From assembly GCA_035532035.1 (NCBI GenBank), contig DATKRS010000029.1, positions 124,001 to 188,000 on the forward strand: a stretch of DNA of 64,000 bases, read 5' to 3'. This DNA is from Candidatus Dormiibacterota bacterium (GTDB lineage Bacteria > Vulcanimicrobiota > Vulcanimicrobiia > Vulcanimicrobiales > Vulcanimicrobiaceae). Position 1 is the first letter of the stretch; each line of letters begins with the position of its first letter. A model generated the notes under the pieces. That model saw only the letters and a list, made by a program, of their open reading frames with translations. It did no database searches and was not told the DNA's origin. Made by a program: the position numbers and the translations under genes. Positions 8,654 to 17,555 of this stretch are shown one piece after another.

Positions 8654-9331
8654 CTCCGGACAGAGAGGCCGGCGCTCGGCTACGCCCACGCGCCGTGGGA
8701 ATCGCGATGGGGTGGGCATCGTTTTTCGGAGCTGCACGATTGAGCGTTTTCCATCGGACAGCGTAACAATGCCTTCGAGTTCAGCGCCCAGAACGAGGGC
8801 CGCGTCAGCGATCGCCGCTCGTTCGAATTCCTCGACTCTTCCTCGCTGAAGAAGCGCGAGCCCGGATGGCTGAACGAAAGGGAGAAGCAATTCGACCGTC
8901 GCGGTGCCTGAGGCTACGGCCCGACACGTGGCGGACGGATATGCGTCACGGAGACGCTCGCTCCGCGCCGCCGTCTCGGCGCGTTCCGCGATGACCTCTC
9001 CTTGAAGCTTGAGACGTTTTACTGCGCGCTCGAGGAAGGCGGCCTTCTTTCCCGTGGCCTCGATCATGGTAATCTCGATCCCCAAAACCAGGGCGAGCGG
9101 AATCGCCGGGAGGCCTGATCCAGAACCAACGTCGACGAGCGGCCCGATGATAAAGGGCGCCAGCGTCAGGCTGTCGAGCAGATGTGACACCAGCTTTTCC
9201 GGGGTCTTCGCGCCGGTTAGGTTCGTCCGCTGATTGGCCTCGAGGAGCATCTCGCCGTACTCTGCGAGCCGGCGCGCCTCGGGCGCCTCGATCTGCGCCT
9301 CCCGCAAAAGGGTCTCAATCGCCGCAAACAT
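8642..9331 (-). CDS. rsmG: 16S rRNA (guanine-N7) methyltransferase RsmG
   Basis: SAM-dependent enzyme methylating a guanine near position 527 of 16S rRNA; 229 residues. The N-terminal EANQRTNLTG and HLLDSL segments and the SAM-binding loop VDVGSGSGLP (66-75) are diagnostic of RsmG (GidB). The ATG follows the mnmG stop by 7 bases, the usual gidA-gidB pair. The last residues (CPERFT) are encoded by the parS sequence. The C-terminus is a little longer than the family average and Arg/Pro-rich. Confidence 0.95.
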   Translation of the reverse strand: MFAAIETLLREAQIEAPEARRLAEYGEMLLEANQRTNLTGAKTPEKLVSHLLDSLTLAPFIIGPLVDVGSGSGLPAIPLALVLGIEITMIEATGKKAAFLERAVKRLKLQGEVIAERAETAARSERLRDAYPSATCRAVASGTATVELLLPFVQPSGLALLQRGRVEEFERAAIADAALVLGAELEGIVTLSDGKRSIVQLRKTMPTPSRFPRRVGVAERRPLCPERFT

Positions 9332-9338
9332 GCCCTAG

Positions 9339-11150
9339 TTACGAGAACGCACCGCGCGATTGATGCACGAAGACCTCCAGTATCGCTACGTCCGATGGCG
9401 TGACACCGGGAATCCGTCCGGCGGAGCCGAGCGTCCTTGGCCGCCGCGCCTCAAGCTTCTCTCGCGCCTCTCGTGATAGTGCCTTTATGCTGGCATAGTC
9501 GACCGCCGCCGGTATCTCCGCGGATTCCAGCCGCCTGCTGCGCTCGAGGGCGGCCGCCGCCCGCGCCGCGTAGCCTTCGAGCTTGACTTCGATCGCCAAT
9601 CGCTCGCCGATCTCGGCGTCGAGCGGCGGCCTAAAGCTCGTCGCAACATCTTCGAAGCTCGCCTCTGGGCGGCGCAGTCTCGACGCGACGCCGGACGTGC
9701 GAGCGTCGCGCAAAGCCTTCTCGAGCGCTTCGCGCCGTTGTTCGAACGCCTGCCACGCGCGATCGTCGACGGTTCCGATTTCACGACCGAGCGGCGTCAA
9801 GCGCAGATCGGCATTGTCGTGCCGTAATAGCAACCGGTGCTCCGCGCGTGATGTCAGCATCCGATACGGCTCATCGACGCCCTTCGTGACCAAATCGTCG
9901 ACCATCACGCCGATGTAGCCGCGGCTGCGCTCGATGCGCAACGGACTCTGGCGCGCCGCGGCGCGCGCTGCATTGACTCCTGCGATGAAGCCTTGTGCGG
10001 CAGCCTCCTCATAGCCGGACGTCCCGTTGAGCTGCCCGCAGTGAAAGAGTCCCGCGACGCCGCGCGTCTCGAGCGTATCGTGTAGTTGCGTCGGCGGCAC
10101 CATGTCGTATTCGACGGCATATCCGGCACGCACCATCGCGCAGGCCTCGAGCCCCGGCAACGTGTGGAGCATCTCGATCTGCACCTCGGCCGGAAGCGAC
10201 GTCGAGAAGCCGCCGACGTACAGCGTCGGCTCGTCCCACCCCTCGGGCTCGATGAAGATTTGGTGGACCGGATTGTGCGCGAACTTCACCACTTTGTCTT
10301 CGATCGACGGGCAATACCGCGGACCGATTCCACGAATGAGATCGAGACCGTAGAGCGGCGAGCGGTGGAGATTGTCGCGCACGAGCCGATGCGTGCGATC
10401 GTTCGTGAGCGTGATGTAGCACGAGAGCTGCGGCCCGGGAAATGCCGTAGCGCTGCGATACGAAAACCGCAGCCGAGCGGCGCTCGGCAGTTGCGATTGC
10501 ATTGCGCCGATGTCGACGGAGTCGCGCGCAATGCGCGGAGGCGTGCCCGTCTTCAGCCGCTGCGTCGCAAAACCGAGGCGTCGCAGAGCGTGGGACAGAC
10601 CGACGGCCGGAGCCTCCCCGAATCGGCCTTCTTCGGTAACGACGTCGCCCCGAAAGGTCTTCCCGCCCAGGAAGGTTCCCGTCGCGAGAACCACGCGCCG
10701 TGCCCGGTAGCTCGCACCGTCGGCGCAGCGCACGGCACGCACCGCGCCGGCCTCGACGACGATATCCTCGACCAGCCCTCGCGCGATCGCCAGGTTTGGC
10801 TGTTCGCGCAGCATCGCAACTGCGCCGCGCGCGTAAGAGGGCTTGTCCATCAGCGCGCGCAGCGCGCGCACCGCGGGCCCCTTGCTCTCATTCAAGAAGC
10901 GCGCGTGGAGGCTGCAGGCGTCGGCAAGCATGCCCATGGCGCCACCGAGCGCGTCGATCTCGCGCACGATTTGGCCCTTCGCGCTTCCCCCGATCGACGG
11001 ATTGCACGGCAACGTGCAGATCTTCTCGGGGTCGCCCGTGACGAGCAGCGTCGGCACGCCGATCCGCGCCGCCGCGAGCGCCGCCTCGACACCCGCATGT
11101 CCGCCGCCCACGATGATGACGGCCGCATCGTCGCTCCGCATTGCGCTCAC
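9339..11150 (-). CDS. mnmG: tRNA uridine-5-carboxymethylaminomethyl modification enzyme, FAD subunit
   Basis: MnmG (GidA) works with MnmE to put the cmnm5 group on U34 of tRNA; about 603 residues. The FAD Rossmann motif VGGGHAGVEAA is at residues 14-24, followed by the family signatures LPCNPSIGG.AKG and GPRYCPSIEDK and a long C-terminal helical part that contacts tRNA. The start is either GTG 11150 or ATG 11141; the ATG has GTGAG about 5 bases upstream and may be the real one. It is paired with rsmG and lies in the same arm as mnmE. Confidence 0.95.
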   Translation of the reverse strand: MSAMRSDDAAVIIVGGGHAGVEAALAAARIGVPTLLVTGDPEKICTLPCNPSIGGSAKGQIVREIDALGGAMGMLADACSLHARFLNESKGPAVRALRALMDKPSYARGAVAMLREQPNLAIARGLVEDIVVEAGAVRAVRCADGASYRARRVVLATGTFLGGKTFRGDVVTEEGRFGEAPAVGLSHALRRLGFATQRLKTGTPPRIARDSVDIGAMQSQLPSAARLRFSYRSATAFPGPQLSCYITLTNDRTHRLVRDNLHRSPLYGLDLIRGIGPRYCPSIEDKVVKFAHNPVHQIFIEPEGWDEPTLYVGGFSTSLPAEVQIEMLHTLPGLEACAMVRAGYAVEYDMVPPTQLHDTLETRGVAGLFHCGQLNGTSGYEEAAAQGFIAGVNAARAAARQSPLRIERSRGYIGVMVDDLVTKGVDEPYRMLTSRAEHRLLLRHDNADLRLTPLGREIGTVDDRAWQAFEQRREALEKALRDARTSGVASRLRRPEASFEDVATSFRPPLDAEIGERLAIEVKLEGYAARAAAALERSRRLESAEIPAAVDYASIKALSREAREKLEARRPRTLGSAGRIPGVTPSDVAILEVFVHQSRGAFS

Positions 11151-11182
11151 GCGTGGGTATTCAGCAGAACCACCGTCGCTCT

Positions 11183-11208
11183 CTGCCCGAGGGTAGGGCT
11201 CGGTGCAG
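11183..11208. terminator. GC-rich hairpin after the peptide-binding lipoprotein gene
   Basis: CTGC-CCGAG and CTCGG-T-GCAG can pair with one bulge around a 7-base loop. It lies 9 bases past the stop of the minus-strand gene ending at 11217. There is no T tract after it on that strand, so it is at best a weak or factor-assisted terminator. Confidence 0.3.
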
Positions 11209-11216
11209 CGACTTCT

Positions 11217-12776
11217 TCAGCGTTTCCCTAGGGACCAGTCTTGCGTCTGGCTGAAGTTGTAGAGCATGTTCGGCGAAAATCCGCGCAATGACGGGTTGAG
11301 CGCTTCGAACTCGGTGCGGTAGACGAGAAAGATCAGCGGCATCGCGTCGTGCACGCGCTGCTGCATCGTCGCAAATGCCGCAGTGCGCGCCGCCGGATCG
11401 AGCGTACGCTGCTGCTCGGCGAATGCGGCGTCGTATCGCGCGTCGCACCAGCGAGCCACGTTCGGGCCGGCTGGCGCGCGATTGGCGCACGTCCACGGCT
11501 CCGACGCCTCGGGGTCGAGGCCCCCGTACCAGCCACCGATTTCGATATCGAAGAGGCCGTCGTAGAGGACGCCGCCCTGGGCAGGAGGCGCATAGAGCAC
11601 GGCCGGCGTGGCCCCCCGCAGCACCCCGCCGATCCCTACGGCTTGGAGGTTCGCCTGCAGAACCGTTGCCACCGCACGGTAGGTATCCTCGGATGCGTTG
11701 AACGCGATACGCACCGTAAGGTGCCTGCCCGCGAGAAGTGCGCGAGCGCGAGCCGGGTCGTACGGCAGCGCGCGGATCGCTGCATCGTGCTGTGCGAAGA
11801 GCGGCGGAATCTCGGTCGTCGCAAGCGGGCTGTAGCCGTGGTAGACGGCACGCGCAATGGCCGCACGGTCGACGGCGTACGCGACGGCGCGGCGCAGCCG
11901 TAGGTCGCCCATCACCCCTTGCGTCTGAAACTCCGCGTCGTCGACTTCGTTGCGCGGCACGGCCACGACCGCGATGCCGGGTGAAGCGCGTGCCGGTCCG
12001 ACCTGATCGTACGTAATGTCGGTGAAGTCGACGGCGTGTGCTTGTAAGGCAATGAAGGCTGTGTTCTCGTCCGGCAGCATCTTCACGATCACACGGTCGA
12101 GCAATGCCGCCGGTCGCGCGTACGGGTTGCGCTCGAGCTCGACCCGATCGCCGCGAATCCATCGGGTCACGCGAAACGGCCCCGTTCCGAAAGGGTGCTG
12201 GTTCCAGGCTGCGTGCACCATGTCGGTGCTGGAAAACGCATGCGCCGGCAGGATGCCGAAGATATAGTCCGATGCGGCGAAGAGCTCGTCTACCGCACCC
12301 GCCCACCGGCGCTTGAGGCGAATGCGCACGGTGTACGCGTCCGGCGTCGTGAGTGCTGCGATGCGCCGGTAGGGCTCGGCTTCCGTGACCGGATTGCGCG
12401 GGTCGAGGATCGCGCGATACGTAAACGCAACGTCGCGCGACGTGAACGGCACGCCGTCCGCGAAGCGTACGCCGCGCCGCAGGCGATACGTGATCGTGAG
12501 GCCGTCCGGCGAGATGCCGCCGTTCGCAACGGTAGGAACGGTCGCGCAGAGCACCGGAACGGCTGCGTCGTTTGGCCCTACTCCCACGAGCGGCTGCGCG
12601 TAGAGCTGCGTGAGATCGATCAACCGTTGCCCGAATGCGATCAGTGGATTGAGCGTGTAGATCGTACCGAGGTAGGCAATGCGCACCTCACCGGGTATGC
12701 CCCACGCTCGATGCGTGCGCGTACACGCGCTCAGGGCGATGACGAAGACGAGCGCGAGCCTACGCGCTGTGCGCAC
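11217..12776 (-). CDS. Family 5 (peptide/oligopeptide-type) ABC substrate-binding lipoprotein
   Basis: 519-residue SBP_bac_5 protein, the extracytoplasmic receptor type for di/oligopeptide, nickel or related importers. Residues 1-18 form a lipoprotein signal with lipobox ALSAC (Cys18). Family features are LTITYRLRRGVRFADGVPFTSRDVAFTY near 95-120, the HPFGTGPFRV segment and an LRRAVAYAVDR-like stretch in the middle. The GTG start overlaps the hdeD-like stop by 17 bases. No permease or ATPase gene is adjacent, so the partner transporter must be elsewhere; a stand-alone role cannot be excluded. The ligand is unknown. Confidence 0.88.
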   Translation of the reverse strand: MRTARRLALVFVIALSACTRTHRAWGIPGEVRIAYLGTIYTLNPLIAFGQRLIDLTQLYAQPLVGVGPNDAAVPVLCATVPTVANGGISPDGLTITYRLRRGVRFADGVPFTSRDVAFTYRAILDPRNPVTEAEPYRRIAALTTPDAYTVRIRLKRRWAGAVDELFAASDYIFGILPAHAFSSTDMVHAAWNQHPFGTGPFRVTRWIRGDRVELERNPYARPAALLDRVIVKMLPDENTAFIALQAHAVDFTDITYDQVGPARASPGIAVVAVPRNEVDDAEFQTQGVMGDLRLRRAVAYAVDRAAIARAVYHGYSPLATTEIPPLFAQHDAAIRALPYDPARARALLAGRHLTVRIAFNASEDTYRAVATVLQANLQAVGIGGVLRGATPAVLYAPPAQGGVLYDGLFDIEIGGWYGGLDPEASEPWTCANRAPAGPNVARWCDARYDAAFAEQQRTLDPAARTAAFATMQQRVHDAMPLIFLVYRTEFEALNPSLRGFSPNMLYNFSQTQDWSLGKR

Positions 12777-13296
12777 GTACGCGCAACGCGAAGGCGATCA
12801 TCAAGACCCCGAAGAGCACGGCGTAGAAGCCGATGAGCCAGATAACCGTGACCTCGCCGACGGCCGGAAAGATGATCATCAGGACGCCGAACAGGACGGA
12901 CGCGATGCCGCCGATGAGCAGCATCAGCTCGTCCGCAATCGTCTTGCGGACGCGGATCGCCGCGACGATCTCGACGATTCCGGTCGCAATGGCCCAAACG
13001 GCGATGACGACGTAGAGCGCCAGCGCGGTCATGCCGGGTCGGAAGAAGGTCAGTGCGCCGATCCCCAGACCGAGGAGACCCTCGACGACGAACGGCCACC
13101 ATCGCTCGTGCGCCTGCTCCGCGAGCACCGCCGACAGGATGGCGAAGACGCCGTCGACGGCTGCATAGGCCCCGAAGAGGAGCACGAGCACGACGACCGC
13201 TTCACGCGGAAAGACGAAGACGAGCAGGCCGAAAAGCAATGCGACGACGCCTCGTAGCGCGATCGCCCACCAGTTTCTCCGAAGAACGCCGATCAT
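12760..13296 (-). CDS. HdeD-like (DUF308) membrane protein
   Basis: 178-residue inner-membrane protein with six predicted helices arranged as three similar pairs, matching the HdeD/DUF308 family (acid-resistance membrane protein in E. coli; general role unclear). Typical segments are WWAIALRGVVALLFGLLVF and MLLIGGIASVLFGVLMIIFP. I use the ATG at 13296 (MIGVLRRNWW), directly after the mnmE stop at 13298, rather than a start 21 codons upstream inside mnmE. It is likely translated from the mnmE transcript. Confidence 0.85.
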   Translation of the reverse strand: MIGVLRRNWWAIALRGVVALLFGLLVFVFPREAVVVLVLLFGAYAAVDGVFAILSAVLAEQAHERWWPFVVEGLLGLGIGALTFFRPGMTALALYVVIAVWAIATGIVEIVAAIRVRKTIADELMLLIGGIASVLFGVLMIIFPAVGEVTVIWLIGFYAVLFGVLMIAFALRVRAHSA

Positions 13297-13297
13297 A

Positions 13298-14635
13298 TCA
13301 TTTCCCGATGCAAAAGCGAGCAAAGATTCCGTCGATGACCTCTTCGGCAACGGCCTCACCGCTTACATGCCCGAGCGCGGCGACGGCTTGCTGAAGGTCA
13401 CCCGCGCAGAGATCCACGGGCTCGCCGGCCGCAAGCGTCGCCCTGGCGTGGGCGAGCGCGGCGAGCGCTTGCGCCGCGGCCGTCATTTCGGCCGCCGTGG
13501 CTAGATGCGGCCGGGCGAGATCGATCGTCTCGCCGTTCCATCCGATGCGCGCGATCGCAGCGCGTATCGAGTCCTGCGTCGAGGGATCGTAGACGCTGCC
13601 CACGATCGGCTCGCACGACGCGAGCGCTCGCGCTCCCTCGACGCCGAGATCCGCCTTGTTGCAGAAGACGATGCGCTCGCGGCCCCGCGTGCGCTCGAGC
13701 ACATCGCGCTCGGCGGGCCCGGGCAACCGCGATCCGTCCAGTGTCACGAGCGCGATCCGCGCGTGCGAGACGGCATCGATCGTCCGCTTGATCCCGGCGG
13801 ATTCGACCGCGTCCGCGTGCACCCGAATTCCCGCCGTATCGATCAAACGCACTTGCACGCCGTCGACGACGAGCGCTTCCTCGATGGTGTCTCGCGTGGT
13901 GCCGGGCATCGCGGAGACGATGGCGCGCTCTTCGTGCAGAAGCGCGTTGAGCAGAGACGACTTTCCAGCGTTGGGCGGACCGACGATCGCAACGCTCACG
14001 CCCTCGCGCACGACGCGACCGAGCTCGCCCGCCCGTTGCAGCGCGCGAAGGTCGGCTTCGGCTGAGGCCACCGTCGCATCGAGCGCGAGGCGCTCTGGAT
14101 CGGGCACCTCGTCTGGGAAATCGATCGCTCCCTCGAGCTCTTCGAGAACGCCGCGCACGACGCCGCGCAGGCGATCGATCTCCGCAACGAGACCGCCTGC
14201 GAGATTCGCCGCTGCAGCACGAGCCGCGGCGCCGGTCTCCGCGCCGATGATATCCGCGACCGCCGCGGCCGCGCTCAGCTCCATCTTTCCGTTGCAATAG
14301 GCTCGCCGCGTAAACTCGCCGGGCGCTGCGGGAACCGCTCCGGCCTCGACCGCCGCCTCCAAGACGCAACGCGCGACGACGGGGCTTCCATGCACGTGCA
14401 GCTCGAGCACGTCCTCGCCGGTGTAGCTCCTCGGGGCCGCGAAGAAGAGCGCGACGCCGTGATCGAGCAACGCTCCGCCCGCGTCGTGAAGGTCGACGGC
14501 GTATGCGCGACGCGGACGCAGCGGCGCGCTCACTCCCGTGAGGCGCATCGCAATCGCGCTTGCCTGCGGGCCACTGACGCGTACGATTGCAATTGCGCCG
14601 CGACCCGGAGGCGTCGCAATCGCGGCGATCGTCAC
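13298..14635 (-). CDS. mnmE: tRNA modification GTPase MnmE
   Basis: 445-residue GTPase partner of MnmG in U34 modification. An N-terminal THF-binding domain begins ATPPGRGAIAIVRVSG, the G domain is inserted in a helical domain with G1 at 219-226 (GPPNAGKS), the DTAG switch II segment and NKAD as G4, and the protein ends with the catalytic-loop signature CIGK (442-445). The GTG start at 14635 lies four bases after the stop of the upstream membrane gene. Standard length and complete motifs. Confidence 0.96.
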   Translation of the reverse strand: MTIAAIATPPGRGAIAIVRVSGPQASAIAMRLTGVSAPLRPRRAYAVDLHDAGGALLDHGVALFFAAPRSYTGEDVLELHVHGSPVVARCVLEAAVEAGAVPAAPGEFTRRAYCNGKMELSAAAAVADIIGAETGAAARAAAANLAGGLVAEIDRLRGVVRGVLEELEGAIDFPDEVPDPERLALDATVASAEADLRALQRAGELGRVVREGVSVAIVGPPNAGKSSLLNALLHEERAIVSAMPGTTRDTIEEALVVDGVQVRLIDTAGIRVHADAVESAGIKRTIDAVSHARIALVTLDGSRLPGPAERDVLERTRGRERIVFCNKADLGVEGARALASCEPIVGSVYDPSTQDSIRAAIARIGWNGETIDLARPHLATAAEMTAAAQALAALAHARATLAAGEPVDLCAGDLQQAVAALGHVSGEAVAEEVIDGIFARFCIGK

Positions 14636-14639
14636 CGTC

Positions 14640-15212
14640 TCACGCGGCGCCGGTCCAGCGTGCGCGGGCGATCGCGTCGAGCAGATCTTGCGGGCGATCC
14701 GTTCCGATGAGCACGAGGTGCGATCCGGTGGTGCGCAGGCGCACCGCGTTGAGCGCTGGGGCGTTCCACAGCCACCCCGCGGCCGTCAAATGTATTCCCC
14801 AACCCTGCCAAACCGGGCCACGCGTTGCCGACGCGTCGACGAGCCGGTCGAGAAGGACGCGGCCGCGAGGCCATCCGGCGCCGAACCACCACTCGACCTC
14901 ACCCTCCTTCACGCGAATCGTCATCGAGGAAAGCGTCGTCATCACGAGCAGCAGCACGATCGTTGCGCCTCCCGCTACGCGCACCGGAAGCATCCACCCG
15001 CCGGCGCTCGCGAGCGCATCCCATAACGCCCAACTCCACAGCACGATCAACGCGAGCATCAGAACCGCAATTCCGAGCGACGATCGCTGTCTATATCGAT
15101 AGATTATCCGCTGCGGTTGATGCGTGGGGATGGATGCTCCGTAAAGCCTAACGCGGGAAGACCACGACTCGACGCTCCGGCTCCTCGCCCTCGGACTCCG
15201 TCCGGACGACAT
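14640..15212 (-). CDS. Membrane protein with two helices and a PH-like C-terminal half, start uncertain
   Basis: Conserved-looking part: YRYRQRSSLG, two hydrophobic helices (SLGIAVLMLALIVLWSWALW and a second ending LLLVMTTLSS), then a small beta-rich domain (TIRVKEGEVEWWFGAGWP to VLIGTDRPQDLLDAI) of the kind seen in bacterial PH-like membrane proteins. There is no ATG, GTG or TTG between the jag stop at 15148 and the middle of the first helix. The only in-frame ATG that keeps the whole domain is at 15212, overlapping jag by 65 bases; a rare ATC or ATA start is the alternative. It sits between jag and mnmE, where most genomes have no gene. Function unknown. Confidence 0.65.
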   Translation of the reverse strand: MSSGRSPRARSRSVESWSSRVRLYGASIPTHQPQRIIYRYRQRSSLGIAVLMLALIVLWSWALWDALASAGGWMLPVRVAGGATIVLLLVMTTLSSMTIRVKEGEVEWWFGAGWPRGRVLLDRLVDASATRGPVWQGWGIHLTAAGWLWNAPALNAVRLRTTGSHLVLIGTDRPQDLLDAIARARWTGAA

Positions 15213-15747
15213 CGCTGTTGGCGAGCGCGAGATGAATGATCTTCCGTTCCGAGGGCAACATCGGATCGAGATACTGCGGTGTTTTCTCACGCACGCAGCG
15301 CTCGAGCACCGAGAGCGCGAGATCCTTCAGATGGTCGGCACGGCGCGCGCGATACCCCTCTGCGTCTATCGTGTAGTACCGGCGGTTGCTGCGAACGCCC
15401 GCGTTGATGATGTTATTGAAGATGTGATTGAGCGCCTCGAGCGTGTTGCCGCGCCGCCCGATCAGTGCGGCGAGATCCGGCCCCGTGACTTCGAAGTACT
15501 CGCCTTCTTCCCGCGGAATGAACGCGATGTCGATCGGCGCCACGCCCATGCGTTCGAGAATCTCGCGCAGGAGATCGCGCGCGCCTTCGGCTTCTTTGGG
15601 TACGTCGCGCGCTTGCGCGGCGCGCGGTCTCTCGGTTCGCGCGCGGCGGCGCACGACGGGAGGTCGCGCGTCACCTTTTCCGGGTATCTGCCGGTCGCGA
15701 ATGTGCGGGGGTTGCTCTTCGAACTCGTAGTCATCTTCGTAAATCAT
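15148..15747 (-). CDS. jag: RNA-binding protein Jag/KhpB (KH-R3H)
   Basis: 199 residues. An acidic then basic N-terminal linker (1-55) replaces the usual Jag-N domain. A KH domain follows with the GXXG-type loop in ALIGRRGNTLEAL (94-106), and the C-terminal R3H domain contains PSERKIIHLALAN and ends with EEPERRVVV. KhpB proteins bind many small RNAs and mRNAs with KhpA. The ATG overlaps the yidC stop (ATGA at 15744-15747) and has GAAAGAA upstream, so it is translationally coupled to yidC, its conserved neighbour. Confidence 0.93.
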   Translation of the reverse strand: MIYEDDYEFEEQPPHIRDRQIPGKGDARPPVVRRRARTERPRAAQARDVPKEAEGARDLLREILERMGVAPIDIAFIPREEGEYFEVTGPDLAALIGRRGNTLEALNHIFNNIINAGVRSNRRYYTIDAEGYRARRADHLKDLALSVLERCVREKTPQYLDPMLPSERKIIHLALANSDVVRTESEGEEPERRVVVFPR

Positions 15748-16703
15748 TTCTTTCTCTTTCGTTTGCGCCGGCGGCGCCGTGCGGAAGCAGGCGCTTCGCC
15801 CACGACCTCGCCGTCGCCCGCCGCTGGGCCGCTCGCAGCGACCGCCTGTTTTGCCGCTCCGTCACCGGCAGCGAGCGCCTTCTTTTCCCCATCCGCGGTC
15901 GCGACGTGCTCCGAGTCCAGGACCGAGAGCGGTTGGTGATATCGCCGCAACATGTAGACCTGCTGGGCCATCGTGAACGCGTTGTACGAGAACCAGTAGA
16001 GAATCATCGCCGATGGCCATTTGGCGCGCCAGCCGAAGTACGCGAGGAGCAGCGGCGAGAAGATCGCCATGACGCGCTGCATCTGCGCTTGCTGCTCGTC
16101 CGTGGAGGGCACGCTGCCGTAGCGCATGCTGAAGTACATCGAACCCGCATACAGCGCGAGCAAGAGCACGTCGGGCGCGGCGAGGCTCGCGCCGAAGATC
16201 AGCGGATAGTGCTTGGCGAGCGCCGTGCCGACCCACAAGAAGTGTTGGGAATCGAAGCACATCGCGTGCAGCTGCGCGTGCAACGGGAACGATGCGAACC
16301 ACGTGGGTGGCGTCGTGCCGGCGCACATTTTGTCTTTGATCGTGTCGTTGAGCGCGATCACCCAGTACACGCTGTACAGAATAGGCAGCTGCACGACCAT
16401 CGGCAGGCAGCCTGCGAGCGGATTGACGCCGGCCTCCCGATAGAGCGCCATCGTCTCCTGCTGAATGCGCTGTTGGTCGCCCTTGTAGCGCTCCTGCAGC
16501 GCCTTGATCCGGGGCGCGATGCGCTGCATCGAGAGCATCGCCTTGAACTGCTTGACGTTCAGTCCCCAAAAGACGGCCCTGATCAGTGCGGCGAGGAGGA
16601 TGAGGCTCCAGCCCAAGTTGTGGACGACATGGTCGATCTCTTGAAGAATCCACCACAGGAAGGCAACGAACGGATCGAGCCACGACGCGACGAGAACGTG
16701 CAA
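15744..16703 (-). CDS. yidC: Membrane protein insertase YidC/Oxa1
   Basis: 319-residue insertase for inner-membrane proteins. It lacks the large periplasmic P1 domain of proteobacterial YidC: the protein starts almost directly with the first Oxa1-core helix (WSLILLAALIRAVFWGLNVKQFKAM), whose Arg is the conserved groove charge, then the coiled cytosolic loop (IAPRIKALQERYKGDQQRIQQ), and helices around NPLAGCLPMVVQLPILYSVYW and SAMILYWFSYNAFTMAQQ. The Arg/Lys-rich tail (RRRRRKRKRKK) is typical for ribosome binding. The start is a TTG at 16703, since no ATG or GTG is available before the first helix. Confidence 0.94.
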   Translation of the reverse strand: MHVLVASWLDPFVAFLWWILQEIDHVVHNLGWSLILLAALIRAVFWGLNVKQFKAMLSMQRIAPRIKALQERYKGDQQRIQQETMALYREAGVNPLAGCLPMVVQLPILYSVYWVIALNDTIKDKMCAGTTPPTWFASFPLHAQLHAMCFDSQHFLWVGTALAKHYPLIFGASLAAPDVLLLALYAGSMYFSMRYGSVPSTDEQQAQMQRVMAIFSPLLLAYFGWRAKWPSAMILYWFSYNAFTMAQQVYMLRRYHQPLSVLDSEHVATADGEKKALAAGDGAAKQAVAASGPAAGDGEVVGEAPASARRRRRKRKRKK

Positions 16704-16705
16704 GG

Positions 16706-16954
16706 TCAGCCCTTGCTCTCACCGCGCCGCGCGCGATGCGCCGGCACCAGATCGACGCCGCCGGGGTGCCAAGGATGGCAGCGTGCGAGCCTGCCCACGG
16801 CGAGCCACGAGCCGGCCAGCACGCCGTGCGCTTCGATCGCATCGGCTGCGTACTGCGAACAGCTCGGGTAAAAGCGGCAGCTGGGAGGCAACAACGGGGA
16901 AACCAGTCGCTGGTATAGCCGAATAAGACGGACGGCAACGATCCTGACGATCAT
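16706..16954 (-). CDS. yidD: Membrane protein insertion efficiency factor YidD
   Basis: 82-residue YidD (DUF37) protein. The signature [16 protein letters not shown] and the C-terminal [14 protein letters not shown] are complete. YidD is associated with the inner face of the membrane and helps YidC-dependent insertion. The ATG at 16954 has GGTGAG upstream and lies 7 bases after the rnpA stop; yidC follows 2 bases later. Standard rpmH-rnpA-yidD-yidC order. Confidence 0.95.
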   Translation of the reverse strand: MIVRIVAVRLIRLYQRLVSPLLPPSCRFYPSCSQYAADAIEAHGVLAGSWLAVGRLARCHPWHPGGVDLVPAHRARRGESKG

Positions 16955-16961
16955 ATGAATC

Positions 16962-17285
16962 TCACCCTGCTTCGAGTGCGGAGCGCAAATCGCTGCGAAG
17001 CGCGTGAAAATCGGCTTGCGCCGCGGAGGGTCGCGCGACCACGAGCAATCGTTCGGACCGGCGAGCGAGCAGAAGGTCGTGCAACGCCGAGGCGATACGC
17101 CGCCGCACCCGGTTGCGAACCACCGCGTTTCCCACGCGCGTGTCTACCGTGATTCCGGCGTGGGCGCGCATTTCGAGCGGGAGTGGGGCGCGGTAGACGA
17201 GCATCGTCGGGCGCGAAACGAGTCGGCCATGGCGCCGCAAGGAGGCGAACTCCGCCCGCCGGCGGAGACCGTCGTAACTGCGCAT
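16962..17285 (-). CDS. rnpA: Ribonuclease P protein component
   Basis: 107-residue basic protein that assists the P RNA in maturing tRNA 5' ends. The family signature is [20 protein letters not shown], preceded by [14 protein letters not shown] use the ATG at 17285, 34 bases after the rpmH stop; a longer frame to 17363 overlaps rpmH and adds unrelated residues. Co-transcribed with rpmH in nearly all bacteria. Confidence 0.94.
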   Translation of the reverse strand: MRSYDGLRRRAEFASLRRHGRLVSRPTMLVYRAPLPLEMRAHAGITVDTRVGNAVVRNRVRRRIASALHDLLLARRSERLLVVARPSAAQADFHALRSDLRSALEAG

Positions 17286-17319
17286 CAGGCAAAAGCCCGC
17301 TGCGCGGGTGACGGCACCA

Positions 17320-17454
17320 TCAGACGCTGAGGCGGTGGCGGCCCTTCTTGCGCCGGCGCGCAAGGACCCGGCGGCCGTTCTTCGTCCGCATACGCTCGAG
17401 GAAGCCGTGCACGCGCTTGCGCCGGCGGTTATGCGGCTGGTACGTCCGCTTCAT
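17320..17454 (-). CDS. rpmH: 50S ribosomal protein L34
   Basis: A 44-residue protein, [18 protein letters not shown] at its start and ending in KKGRHRLSV, with the L34 core [22 protein letters not shown]. It is the first gene of the leftward rnpA-yidD-yidC-jag block. A promoter with TTGACG and TATACT lies 72-101 bases upstream, leaving an untranslated leader of about 65 bases. The gene is too short for common length filters but is certain. Confidence 0.97.
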   Translation of the reverse strand: MKRTYQPHNRRRKRVHGFLERMRTKNGRRVLARRRKKGRHRLSV

Positions 17455-17525
17455 GATTCAATCGAACTCCCGGTAGGCATTGCCGCCGGCCGCGCGGATA
17501 CTTCCGCGTGGCGGCAGGCTGCGCA

Positions 17526-17555
17526 AGTATACCGGTCGCGGCGCCGGACCGTCAA
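17526..17555 (-). promoter_or_regulatory. Sigma-70-type promoter of the rpmH operon
   Basis: On the minus strand TTGACG (17555-17550) and TATACT (17531-17526) are separated by 18 bases, close to the consensus for housekeeping promoters. Transcription would start near 17519 and read into rpmH. It lies beside the DnaA-box-like sequences at 17558-17589, so DnaA binding could influence it. Confidence 0.75.

Noticed and set aside
7005-8849. 614-codon plus-strand open frame opposite the MFS exporter
   Set aside because: Extremely charged, repetitive composition mirroring the antisense of membrane helices; the minus strand encodes a complete transporter.
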